Below are positions 54,263-62,354 of a DNA stretch of 64,000 nt, one piece after another. The DNA is from Brachybacterium alimentarium (GTDB taxonomy: Bacteria > Actinomycetota > Actinomycetes > Actinomycetales > Dermabacteraceae): contig NZ_NRGS01000005.1 of the NCBI RefSeq assembly GCF_002332425.1, positions 168,758 through 232,757 of the forward strand. The letters are read 5' to 3'. Made by a program: the position numbers and the translations under genes. How positions within the stretch are numbered: the first letter of the stretch is position 1; every line of letters starts with the position of its first letter. The notes under the pieces were generated by a model. It saw only the letters and a list, made by a program, of their open reading frames with translations. It was not told the origin of the DNA and did not search any database.

Positions 54263-55153
54263 GTGGATCTCGTCTGGATGGTGTTGCTCGGAGTCGTCCT
54301 CGTCGTGGTGGGCACGCGGACAGGCTCGCGGAAGCGCTCCAAGAATCGTCGGGACCGCTCCCCGTCGACTGACGGGACACGGCAGGACTCCTGGCCGACG
54401 CCGGGGCGCACCACGGTGACGATGCGTCGTAAGGTCGAGCCGTGGCGACCCAAGGGCCGCGCGCAAGCGTCGACCCAGAAGAGCGCGGAACCTCCGCAGA
54501 ACCCGGAGTCCCCGCTGAGCCCGGAACTCCCACAGAGCCCGGGGTCCCCGCTGGGAGCGGAGCCCCCGCTGAGCCCGGCGAGCACGATCGGCGCGGCGAC
54601 GACGCCTGATCAGGCAGCCCCGGAGACGCGGATGGACCAGGAGCCGGCTCCCTCGCAGGCCCCGTCGGCAGCGATGGAGCCGGCCGAGACGGAGCCGGCC
54701 GAGAGGGAACCGGACGCCGCGGCGGACGAGGCCTCGCCTGCGCTGCCGACGGTGCCCGCGGAACCGGACCGGATGGACAGCGTCGGTCAACCGGACGGCG
54801 CCGAGGTGTCGAGCGAAGCAGAGGTGTCGAACGGTGCCGAGCTGCCGGATGGCCCGGAACTGACGGATACCCCGGAACTGACGGATATCTCTGACCCGCA
54901 GACGCCCGCGTACGAGACGGAGCTCCCGGAGGCCTGGGCCTCGCTGACCACCCCTGCCGTGTTCTCTGGGAGCTCTGCGGTCTACACCCCGACGAGCGTC
55001 TACCGGAGTGGCTTCTCGCTGACCGCGGACTCCGCGGACCCTCCGGAGGATCAGGACCCTCAGGAGGGTCAGTGGGGTCAGGAGGGTCAGGACGAACAGG
55101 CCCCGCAGGAGCGTCAGGACGAACAGGGCCCTCGGGGGGAACAGAACCCTTAG
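54263..55153 (+). CDS. Single-pass membrane protein with Pro/Glu-rich repeats and VYTPTS motif
   Basis: A 296-residue protein: one helix right at the N-terminus (VDLVWMVLLGVVLVVVGT), then a basic stretch and about 250 residues rich in Pro, Glu, Asp and Ser with short repeats (PELTD, QEGQ, DEQ). Near the C-terminus SAVYTPTSVYRSGF matches the tail of the protein at 52590. The GTG at 54263 is preferred because of the Gly/Ala-rich ribosome site GGGAGAGGGG about 15-20 nt upstream; an ATG at 54197 would add 22 residues without one. No enzymatic motif is present. It could be a scaffold or wall-reaching protein, but this is not shown. Confidence 0.65.
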   Translation: MDLVWMVLLGVVLVVVGTRTGSRKRSKNRRDRSPSTDGTRQDSWPTPGRTTVTMRRKVEPWRPKGRAQASTQKSAEPPQNPESPLSPELPQSPGSPLGAEPPLSPASTIGAATTPDQAAPETRMDQEPAPSQAPSAAMEPAETEPAEREPDAAADEASPALPTVPAEPDRMDSVGQPDGAEVSSEAEVSNGAELPDGPELTDTPELTDISDPQTPAYETELPEAWASLTTPAVFSGSSAVYTPTSVYRSGFSLTADSADPPEDQDPQEGQWGQEGQDEQAPQERQDEQGPRGEQNP

Positions 55154-55255
55154 GGCGGTCCGGACGATAGGGGTCCGCGGTCGACCTCACGGGACGAGCA
55201 GGCGCCCGCCCCCTGAGGATGACCGCGGAGCCCGGGCCCTCGGGGACGCTCGGCG

Positions 55256-55801
55256 TCAGGACCGCACGCGCGCGATGATCCCCCAGACCAGCAGTGCGAT
55301 CGCGAGCAGGCCCAGCACGATCGGGATCACCAGGCCGATGACGAGGGCGATGAGGGTGCCGCCCACTCCGACCTCACCGATCGCGACGTCGCCGGCTCCA
55401 GCGCAGGTGATGGTGACCTCCTGATCGGAGGTGACGTCCAGTTGACCCACCGGCGTGTACTCCGTGCCGTCGACGGTCGCTGTCAGGGTGGTGACCTCGG
55501 GCTCCCAGTTGACTCCCGCACCGTCCTCGACCGTGCATGACGCCGAGTTCGCCTCGGTCGTGGGGACGTACACGAAGTGCAGCGAGGACGACGAGGCGTC
55601 GAACGTGACGGAATCGCTTCCGGACGGCACCGGGGTCACGGAGAGCATCGCGATCATCATGACGACGACACCGGCGAGAATGGGCATCACGAGCAGGCCG
55701 ATGCCGTTGGCGATGATGCCCAGGCTGCCGAAGATGATCCGCTTCAGGCCCCGCTTCCTGCGCGGCTCGTAGTAGGTGCCGTAAGGCTGCTGGTACGCCA
55801 T
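55256..55801 (-). CDS. Two-helix membrane protein with extracytoplasmic domain, unknown function
   Basis: A 181-residue protein: a Tyr/Gln/Arg-rich start (MAYQQPYGTYYEPRRKRG), a helix at about 28-52, an outer beta-rich domain (about 55-150, with a probable Cys pair in SASCTVEDG and VTITCAGAG) and a C-terminal helix (VIGLVIPIVLGLLAIALLVWGI). Start ATG at 55801 follows AGGGGGA. No family recognised. A palindrome TCTCGCGAGA (55856-55865) sits upstream. Confidence 0.75.
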   Translation of the reverse strand: MAYQQPYGTYYEPRRKRGLKRIIFGSLGIIANGIGLLVMPILAGVVVMMIAMLSVTPVPSGSDSVTFDASSSSLHFVYVPTTEANSASCTVEDGAGVNWEPEVTTLTATVDGTEYTPVGQLDVTSDQEVTITCAGAGDVAIGEVGVGGTLIALVIGLVIPIVLGLLAIALLVWGIIARVRS

Positions 55802-56362
55802 CAGTTCCCCCTGGGTACGCCGTAGATGATCCCCACAGAATACGGGCTGGAGCGCTCTCGCGAGACGGGGAGGACTACCCATGGCCGGACGGTGCCGGGA
55901 CCAGAGCGGCCACTGTCGGCACAGCGGGCTGCCGCACTTGTTTACGGACCGAAGGTGTTGCATAATTCATTCGGACGAGACCTGTCGTGCGGTCGCGCCG
56001 CTGACGCACCGCGGCTCGTCGGCAGCGGATTCGGGCGGCGCCGATGCCGGTTTCGGTGAGGGCGATGGTGGTGGCCGGCGGCCCGAGGACTGCCGGTCGA
56101 CGTCGCCTGCGGCGATGAGGTCATTCGGATCCTGAGACGCCTCTTGTCACCGCAGCGACCGCACCCCATACTCGATCTGACACAGCGTCAGGAAAATGGG
56201 TTCGGGTAGATGTTCGGCGACGATCCGACGATCCGACGATCCGACGATCCGACGGTCCGACGGCTCGACGGTTCACCGGTCCGACGGCCGGACAGTCTGC
56301 CGGACTCCGGCCCCGGATCGATCGCTCTCTTCCGGCGCACCATGCAGAACGAGGAGCGTCAT
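55802..56362. other. 561-bp intergenic region without a visible gene
   Basis: No supportable CDS is seen on either strand. It holds, from left to right: a possible -10 (TATTCT, minus strand, 55837-55842) and the palindrome TCTCGCGAGA (55856-55865) for the 55801 gene; an AT-richer point near 55960-55972; and the 8-bp repeat at 56219-56290 before the heme oxygenase gene. No iron-box-like palindrome is evident. Confidence 0.6.
56219..56290. repeat. 8-bp tandem repeat upstream of the heme oxygenase gene
   Basis: Nine 8-bp units. The first four are exact GACGATCC (56219-56250), followed by GACGGTCC, GACGGCTC, GACGGTTC, ACCGGTCC and GACGGCCG. It ends 72 bp before the start codon, in promoter or leader territory. 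Exact units can slip and change the spacing. Confidence 0.88.
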
Positions 56363-57022
56363 ATGGCCATCACCACGACAGCGGGGGAGAGCACTGCGGT
56401 GCAGGATCCGGCCACGAGTTTCTCGACCCTCCTTCGGGAGGCGACGCGCGAGGAGCACTCCGACGCGGAGAACAAGGGCTTCATCACCCGCCTGATGGGC
56501 GGCGAGCTGCTGGAGGAGGACTACTGGCGACTGCTCTCGCAGTATCTGCCGGTGTACGTGGCCCTCGAAGAGGCGATCTCCGCGGCCGCCGAGCACGACG
56601 CGCTCGCGGCCGCTTTCCACGATCCGCGCTTCGCTCGCGCCGCGGCGATCCGGGAGGACTTCGCACGACGCTTCGGTGAACACGACGGGATCGACGCGCC
56701 CCTGCCCGTGACGCAGCGGTACGCGGTGCGGATCCGTGAGGCGTCGGTTCCGCAGCTGCTCGCGCACCACTACCTGCGCTATCTCGGTGACCTCTCCGGG
56801 GGACAGGCGATCGGTGCTCTGGTCGCGCGCCACTACGGCGTGCCGCGCGAGCAGCTGACGATGTGGGACTTCAGCGACATCGACGCCCCCAAGCGGGTCA
56901 AGGACGCCTACCGGGCACAGTTGGACGAGATCGTGGATCCGCGGGTGCGCGAGGACTACCTGGACGAGGCGAAGCTCGGCTACCAGCTGGCAGGCGAGAT
57001 GTTCCGCGCGCTGGACGCCTGA
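56363..57022 (+). CDS. hmuO: Heme oxygenase, HmuO type (biliverdin-producing)
   Basis: A 219-residue enzyme opening heme to biliverdin, CO and iron. The proximal His is in REATREEHSDAE (about residue 33), and the distal helix is RYLGDLSGGQAIGALVARHYG with the Gly-Gly pair. Helical content and length match the heme oxygenase family of Corynebacterium HmuO. The ATG at 56363 follows GAGGAGCG; the open frame upstream lies in the 8-bp repeat. No heme ABC importer or iron regulator is adjacent, so regulation is unclear. Confidence 0.93.
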   Translation: MAITTTAGESTAVQDPATSFSTLLREATREEHSDAENKGFITRLMGGELLEEDYWRLLSQYLPVYVALEEAISAAAEHDALAAAFHDPRFARAAAIREDFARRFGEHDGIDAPLPVTQRYAVRIREASVPQLLAHHYLRYLGDLSGGQAIGALVARHYGVPREQLTMWDFSDIDAPKRVKDAYRAQLDEIVDPRVREDYLDEAKLGYQLAGEMFRALDA

Positions 57023-57083
57023 GCAGGTCTCGCCGCGCTCGCCCGGCGCGAGGGCATCCCGCGCACACGGGCCGGCCCCAGGC

Positions 57084-58352
57084 TCAATCCTCTCCGCGAG
57101 CGTCCTCTGCTCCGCGCGGGACGTCTCCGTCGCGTCTCTCGCGCGCGACCTCGGCAGCCTGCTGCGCGATGGACAGCTCCTCGTTCGTCGGCACGACCAT
57201 CACGAGGGTTTTCGAGGCGGGCGTGGAGATCACCCGTGCCTCCTTGCTGCGCACCGCGTTCGCCTCGAGATCCAGCTCGATGCCGAGGTCCTCGAGGCCT
57301 GTCAGCACGCGCTCACGCACCATCGGCACGTTCTCGCCGATACCGGCGGTGAAGGTCAGGACGTCCAGGCCGCCGAGCACGAAGGTGTAGGAGCCGAGGT
57401 ACTTGCGCAGGCGATGCACGTAGACGTCCATGGCGAGGATCGCGGCCTCGTCGCCGTCCTCGACGGCGGCGGTGATATCGCGGAAATCGCTCATCCCGCA
57501 CATCCCGATCATCCCCGAGCGCTTGTTGAGGATGTCGTCGATCTCAGGAGCGTCGAGCCCCGCCCGGCGATGCAGATGCAGGTAGATCGTGGGATCGATG
57601 TCGCCGGTGCGCGTGCCCATCACGAGCCCCTCGAGCGGGGTGAGCCCCATCGAGGTCTCCACCGCCTGCTCACCGAGCACTGCGGAGGCGGACGCGCCGT
57701 TGCCCAGGTGCATGACGATCTGGCGCAGGCTCGACACGTCGCGGCCCTCGGCCGCCAGCCGATCGGAGACCGTGCGGGAGATGTACTGATGGCTGGTGCC
57801 GTGCGCTCCGTAGCGACGCACCCTGTACTCCCGGGCGACCTCGCGGTTCAGGGCGTAGTTCGCGGCGGCCTCGGGCAGCGCGGTGAAGAACGCGGTGTCG
57901 AAGACGGCGATGTGCGGGACGTCGGGCAGCAGCGCCTTCGCCCCGTCGATGCCGTCGACCGCCGCGTAGTTGTGCAGGGGCGCGAGCTTGCCGAGGTCGT
58001 GGATGTCCCAGCGCACCTGCTCATCGATCAGGACCGGGGAGGAGTAACGGGCTCCGCCCTGAACCACCCGGTGGCCGACGGCGCGGATCCGGTCATCGGC
58101 GAAGGAGAGCCCGACGTCGGTGAACAGGGACTGCACGATCGTCATCGCCTGCCCGTGGTCGGGGACGTCCCCCTCGAAGCTCGATTCCTGCTGGCCCGCG
58201 GTGAGGGAGGCGACGCCGCGCTCGAGGCCGATGCGCTCGACGATCCCGGAGGCGTCGACCGTGCCCGTCTCGGGGTCCAGCAGCTGGAATTTCAGCGACG
58301 AGGAACCGGAATTGATGACGAGGACGCGGGCCTCTGCGGCGGGATCGGTCAT
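57084..58352 (-). CDS. ackA: Acetate kinase
   Basis: A 422-residue enzyme transferring phosphate between acetyl phosphate and ADP. Typical parts are VLVINSGSSSLKFQL, VVQGGARYS, YAVxxHGTSH-type RRYGAHGTSHQYISR, MHLGNGASASAVL, MGLTPLEGLVMGTRTGDIDP and TAGIGENVPMVRERV. The start has AGGAG about 13 nt upstream. The stop of pta lies 27 bp before it, so pta and ackA form an operon. It serves acetate overflow or reuptake with Pta. Confidence 0.96.
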   Translation of the reverse strand: MTDPAAEARVLVINSGSSSLKFQLLDPETGTVDASGIVERIGLERGVASLTAGQQESSFEGDVPDHGQAMTIVQSLFTDVGLSFADDRIRAVGHRVVQGGARYSSPVLIDEQVRWDIHDLGKLAPLHNYAAVDGIDGAKALLPDVPHIAVFDTAFFTALPEAAANYALNREVAREYRVRRYGAHGTSHQYISRTVSDRLAAEGRDVSSLRQIVMHLGNGASASAVLGEQAVETSMGLTPLEGLVMGTRTGDIDPTIYLHLHRRAGLDAPEIDDILNKRSGMIGMCGMSDFRDITAAVEDGDEAAILAMDVYVHRLRKYLGSYTFVLGGLDVLTFTAGIGENVPMVRERVLTGLEDLGIELDLEANAVRSKEARVISTPASKTLVMVVPTNEELSIAQQAAEVARERRDGDVPRGAEDARGED

Positions 58353-58379
58353 GGGCGTGTCAGCTCCTGGGCAGTGGGA

Positions 58380-60479
58380 TCAGAGGGCGGAGGCGGTGCC
58401 GGCACCGGGCGACGGCTCCGCCTGGGCCTGGATGGCGGTGATGACCACCGTGTTGATGATGTCCTCGACGAGGGCCCCACGAGAGAGGTCGTTGACCGGC
58501 TTGTTCAGTCCCTGCAGGACTGGCCCGATGGCGATCGCCCCGGCGGAGCGCTGCACCGCCTTGTACGTGTTGTTGCCGGTGTTCAGATCAGGGAAGACGA
58601 ACACCGTGGCGCGGCCGGCGACCGAGGAGTCCGGCAGCTTGGTCTTGGCGACCGAGGCGTCCACGGCGGCGTCGTACTGGATCGGTCCCTCGACGTCGAG
58701 GTCGGGATTCTCCGTGCGCACCAGGCCGGTGGCCTCGCGCACCTTGTCCACGTCGGCCCCGGTGCCGGAGGTGCCGGTGGAGTACGAGAGCATCGCGATC
58801 CGCGGGCTGATGCCGAACTGCTCGGCGGTCGCGGCGGACTGCGCGGCGATGTCCGCGAGCTGCTCGGCGGTGGGATCGGGGTTCACGGCGCAGTCGCCGT
58901 AGACCAGCACACGGTCCTCGAGCGCCATGAGGAACACCGAGGAGACGATCTTCGCGCCGGGCTTGGTCTTGATGATCTCGAAGGAGGGGCGGATGGTGTG
59001 CGCCGTGGAGTGCGCCGCGCCGGAGACCATCCCGTCGGCCTCGCCCATCTGCACCATCATCGTGCCGAAGTAGGAGACGTCCTGGATCCTCTCGCGGGCC
59101 TGCTCCAGGGTGACGCCCTTCTTCGCCCGCAGCCGGGCGTACTCCGCCGCATACCGGGACAGGTGCTCCTCGGACTGCGGCGAGACGATCTCCGCCTCGG
59201 AGATGTCGTGTCCCAGCTGGGCAGCCCTCGCCCGGATCTGGTTCTCCTCACCCAGCAGGATGAGGTCGGCCACGCCCCGCGCGAGGATCGATTCCGCGGC
59301 GGCGATGATGCGGGGGTCCTCGCCCTCGGGCAGCACGATCGTCTTCTTCTCGCCGCGGGCGCGCGCCAGCAGCTCGAACTCGAACATCATCGGGGTGACG
59401 ACCTCGCTGCGGCTCACCTCGAGCGCCGCCAGCACGTCGGCCGTGGGGAGGTGCTCGGCGACCGCACGACGGGCGGCGTCCATCTTCTGGGGGCTGTCGG
59501 CGCTCAAACGCCCGCGGGTGCTAGCCACCTTCACCGCGGTGTCGAACGTGGACAGGTCCGACGCGATGATCGGAAGGTCCTGCTGCACGCCGGAGATGAG
59601 TCGGCTCACCTCGCCGGGGACGTCGTAGCCGCCGGTCAGCACGATCGACGAGAGCGCCGGGAAGGTGCCGGACTGCTGCGCCATGATCAGGCCCGGCAGC
59701 AGGTCGTAACGGTCGCCCGGAGCGATCACCGTGCAGTTCTCGGTGAGGCGGCTGAGCACATTGGGCAGGCTCATTGCGGCGATCACGGTGCCGATCGCCA
59801 CACGGCCCATCCATTCCGGGTTGCCCTGCAGGAGAGAGCCTCCGACGGCGTCGTGGACCTCCTGCACGGTCGGGGCCATGATCACGGGGTTCTCCGGGAT
59901 CACGGAGACGAGCGCGCCCTCGACCCTCGCTGCAGTCGCCTCGCGCACCTCCTCCAGGGCATCGAGGGGGGCACGGTTGACCACGACGGCGATCGGGGTG
60001 GCGTGGTGCGCGGTGAACTGGCCGACGGACACTGCGGTGAGGGAGGCGATCTGCTCGGGGGTGCGATCCAGGCCGGAGACGACCAGCACCACCGGGGCCC
60101 CCATGTTCGCTGCGACCTCCGCGTTGAAGGTCAGCTCCGTGGGATTGGCGAGATCGTCGTAGTCGCTGCCGAGCACCACGAGCATCGAGTAGCGCTCGGT
60201 GAGGTCGCGGTAATGGCTGAGGATGCGCTCATGGGCGGTGTCCGGATCGGAGAGCAGCAGCTGGTGATCCACGCCGATCGCGTCGTCGTACTCCTGGTCG
60301 ACGGCCGGATGGCTCGTCAGCAGGTCGACGGCATGATCGCGCGCGCGGTCGGCCTGCACGACGGGTCGATAGACGCCGACCCGGTCGGAGCGGGAGGCGA
60401 GCGCCTCGAGCAGACCGAAGGCCACCATCGACTTCCCGGTCGTCCCCTCGGGACTGGCGATATACACACTCTGAGTCAC
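58380..60479 (-). CDS. pta: Phosphate acetyltransferase, long form
   Basis: A 699-residue enzyme for acetyl-CoA to acetyl phosphate. The long form has an N-terminal P-loop/BioD-like domain (VYIASPEGTTGKSMVAFG), a DRTGG-type middle region and a C-terminal PTA domain (about 380-699) with EGEDPRIIAAAE, GEADGMVSGAAHSTAHTIRP and MLSYSTGTSGTGADVDKVRE. The GTG start at 60479 is preferred because family homology begins there and a TATGCT box stands 7 nt upstream; an in-frame ATG 12 nt upstream is part of that box. Confidence 0.94.
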   Translation of the reverse strand: MTQSVYIASPEGTTGKSMVAFGLLEALASRSDRVGVYRPVVQADRARDHAVDLLTSHPAVDQEYDDAIGVDHQLLLSDPDTAHERILSHYRDLTERYSMLVVLGSDYDDLANPTELTFNAEVAANMGAPVVLVVSGLDRTPEQIASLTAVSVGQFTAHHATPIAVVVNRAPLDALEEVREATAARVEGALVSVIPENPVIMAPTVQEVHDAVGGSLLQGNPEWMGRVAIGTVIAAMSLPNVLSRLTENCTVIAPGDRYDLLPGLIMAQQSGTFPALSSIVLTGGYDVPGEVSRLISGVQQDLPIIASDLSTFDTAVKVASTRGRLSADSPQKMDAARRAVAEHLPTADVLAALEVSRSEVVTPMMFEFELLARARGEKKTIVLPEGEDPRIIAAAESILARGVADLILLGEENQIRARAAQLGHDISEAEIVSPQSEEHLSRYAAEYARLRAKKGVTLEQARERIQDVSYFGTMMVQMGEADGMVSGAAHSTAHTIRPSFEIIKTKPGAKIVSSVFLMALEDRVLVYGDCAVNPDPTAEQLADIAAQSAATAEQFGISPRIAMLSYSTGTSGTGADVDKVREATGLVRTENPDLDVEGPIQYDAAVDASVAKTKLPDSSVAGRATVFVFPDLNTGNNTYKAVQRSAGAIAIGPVLQGLNKPVNDLSRGALVEDIINTVVITAIQAQAEPSPGAGTASAL

Positions 60480-60486
60480 AGCAGCC

Positions 60487-60492
60487 AGCATA
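60487..60492 (-). promoter_or_regulatory. Leaderless -10 box (TATGCT) for pta
   Basis: TATGCT on the minus strand ends 7 nt before the GTG at 60479. Confidence 0.5.
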
Positions 60493-60644
60493 GGCGCGCT
60501 CGGCCGCCGACGGCGGGGACCTCCGCCCTCGGAGTCGGGACCCTCGGAGCCGGGCGGGGGCGGGAGTCTCGGCGGCCCCGCCGACGTCGCACAGATCTCC
60601 CTCCCCAGCCCCTGTTGTCTTAGCCGGGTCCCAGGTGCGACTCG

Positions 60645-60650
60645 TACGAT
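60645..60650 (+). promoter_or_regulatory. Leaderless -10 box (TACGAT) for the SURF1-like gene
   Basis: TACGAT ends 7 nt before the ATG at 60658. It overlaps an alternative ATG at 60649, which makes that start unlikely. Confidence 0.5.
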
Positions 60651-60657
60651 GAGCCTC

Positions 60658-61692
60658 ATGCTCCGCGTCGCCCTCCGTCCCCGATTCCTGGGCCTGCTCG
60701 CCCTGATGGTGGTGGCGACCCTCGTCTGCGGCCTGCTCGCAGGCTGGCAGTGGGACCGTGCTCACCGCGCGATCACCGACAAGGCGGACGGCCCCGCACA
60801 GCTCGGCGACATCGAGGACGTGCTCGGCGTCGGCGACGCGGTGACCAATGCGATCGTCGGGGACATCGTGACGGCGACCGGTGCTTTCACGGCGGACGAC
60901 CAGGTCGTGGTGCCGGGGCGGTCCATCGACGGCGAGGACGCCGCGATCATCGTGGCCGCGCTCCACGTCGACCTCGACGACGGCACCGAAGCGCTCCTGC
61001 CGGTGGCCCGCGGCTGGGTCCGGGCCGACGAGGTCACCGGGGACGACGGGGAGATCGACGCCTCTCTCGCCCCACCGGTCCCCGACGGCCAGGTGCAGGT
61101 CACGGGCCGCCTCGAGGCCAGCGAATCCGCCGTCGGGGGAGTGGAGGACGGTGTCGTCGACGAGATCGCGACCCCGTTGCTCGTCAACGAGTGGGGTTCG
61201 CCGATGTATGCCGGATTCGTCGCCGTGACCGAGCCTGCCGACGGCATGCAGCCGATGCCCCCGGCGGAGTCCGCCTTCTCCAAGGGGCTGAATTGGCAGA
61301 ACATCGGCTATTCCCTGCAGTGGGTGCTGTTCGGCGGTTTCTTCCTCTTCCTGTGGTGGCGGTCGGTGCGCACCGCCTATCTCGACGAGCTCGCCGAACA
61401 GCGTGAAGCCCTCGAGCGATCGGTCGCAGGCTCCGCCGAGCCCGGCTCAGCTGCGTCCTCGTCCTCGGCGACTTCCACCGATCCCTCCGTCGGCCCTGCC
61501 GTGTCCTCGGCGGCTGCTGACGATCCCTCTGTCGGCCCTGCCGTGTCGTCGGCGGCTGCTGACGATCCCTCCGTCGGCGCCACCACTGACGATCCCTCCG
61601 TCGGCGCCACCGCTGACGCTGCCGCGGCGTCCGCCGCCCCCACCGCCTCGGCCTCCGTGCAGGCCGGCTCGACCCTCGATAAGGACGTGTGA
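60658..61692 (+). CDS. SURF1-like membrane protein with repetitive tail
   Basis: A 344-residue protein of the SURF1 family, which helps assemble the heme a/copper site of cytochrome c oxidase. It begins RPRFLGLLALMVVATLVCGL, has the outer-domain marks LPVARGWV and VTGRLEASE and a second helix QWVLFGGFFLFLWWRS. A C-terminal cytoplasmic tail of about 95 residues is Ser/Ala-rich with repeated DDPSVGPAVSSAAA-like units. Start at 60658 is supported by a leaderless box. It is followed by a DUF3817 gene and guaA, an order known in actinobacteria. Confidence 0.9.
   Translation: MLRVALRPRFLGLLALMVVATLVCGLLAGWQWDRAHRAITDKADGPAQLGDIEDVLGVGDAVTNAIVGDIVTATGAFTADDQVVVPGRSIDGEDAAIIVAALHVDLDDGTEALLPVARGWVRADEVTGDDGEIDASLAPPVPDGQVQVTGRLEASESAVGGVEDGVVDEIATPLLVNEWGSPMYAGFVAVTEPADGMQPMPPAESAFSKGLNWQNIGYSLQWVLFGGFFLFLWWRSVRTAYLDELAEQREALERSVAGSAEPGSAASSSSATSTDPSVGPAVSSAAADDPSVGPAVSSAAADDPSVGATTDDPSVGATADAAAASAAPTASASVQAGSTLDKDV
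61480..61617 (+). repeat. In-frame tandem repeats in the SURF1-like gene (2 x 42 bp, 2 x 27 bp)
   Basis: Two 42-bp units (61480-61521 and 61522-61563) differ at two bases, and two 27-bp units (61564-61590 and 61591-61617) differ at one. All start GATCCCTCYGTCGG and remain in frame, giving DPSVG repeats. Confidence 0.88.
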
Positions 61693-61695
61693 CCC

Positions 61696-62121
61696 GTGCC
61701 CCCCTCTCGCCCCCTGGACGAAGTCGCCATTCGGACCTCTTTCGCCCGCTTCCGTGTGGCCTCCATCGTGGAAGGCATCGCACTGCTCGTGCTGGTGTCG
61801 ATCATGATCATGCGTTATGTGGTGTTCGGCGGCGAGGCGATCTTCACCAGCACCTCCGACACCTGGGCACAGATCTCGAAGACCTGGTCCCCGATCCACG
61901 GCCTGATCTACATGATCTACGTGATCCTCAGCTTCGACCTGTGGGCGAAGATGCGCTGGGGCCTGCCCCGGATGGTGCTCCTGATGTTCTTCGGCGTGAT
62001 CCCCGTGCTCTCGTTCTTCGGCGAGCGGTGGACGCACCAGTCGGTGGATGCCGACCTCAAGCGTCGCCCCACCCTCCAGGACAAGGCCCCGGACTCGGCG
62101 GACGGGGCCCCGGGCGTCTGA
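61696..62121 (+). CDS. DUF3817 membrane protein
   Basis: A 141-residue protein with three helices (ASIVEGIALLVLVSIMIMRY, WSPIHGLIYMIYVILSFDLW and RMVLLMFFGVIPVLSFFGER). FRVASIVEGIALL and SPIHGLIYMIY are the conserved parts of DUF3817. It starts with GTG (AAGGA about 10 nt upstream), 3 bp after the SURF1-like stop. Function unknown; the position before guaA recurs in actinobacteria. Confidence 0.85.
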   Translation: MPPSRPLDEVAIRTSFARFRVASIVEGIALLVLVSIMIMRYVVFGGEAIFTSTSDTWAQISKTWSPIHGLIYMIYVILSFDLWAKMRWGLPRMVLLMFFGVIPVLSFFGERWTHQSVDADLKRRPTLQDKAPDSADGAPGV

Positions 62122-62223
62122 GCAGGCTCCTGAGGTGCGCGCCACCGGGATGCCTTCGACGGCCCCGCTCGAGAGCCTTCGACGCGCCACCCGGGATGCC
62201 TTCGGCTCCTCGCCGGGGCTGTC

Positions 62224-62256
62224 TCGCGGGCACGGTCCGGGATGCCGTGCCCGCGA
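62224..62256 (+). terminator. Terminator hairpin before guaA
   Basis: Perfect 12-bp arms (62224-62235 with 62245-62256) and a 9-nt loop, between the DUF3817 stop and guaA. Upstream (62140-62215) two copies of a CGCCACC-GGGATGCCTTCG element occur. Confidence 0.7.
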
Positions 62257-62341
62257 CGAGAGTTCTCCGCTCGGGCACGGGCGTGACGAGTATTGCGCTC
62301 CTCCCGGCCCCCAGGTGACGCATCCGGGCCGCGTGCGCCCG

Positions 62342-62347
62342 TAGACT
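62342..62347 (+). promoter_or_regulatory. Leaderless -10 box (TAGACT) for guaA
   Basis: TAGACT ends 7 nt before the GTG at 62355; identical to the guaB3 box. Confidence 0.55.
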
Positions 62348-62354
62348 CTGCATC

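Noticed and set aside
57414..60623. 1069-codon open frame on the plus strand opposite ackA and pta
   Set aside because: Antisense to two certain genes; Arg/Gly/His/Val-rich composition of a high-GC shadow frame and no domain resemblance.
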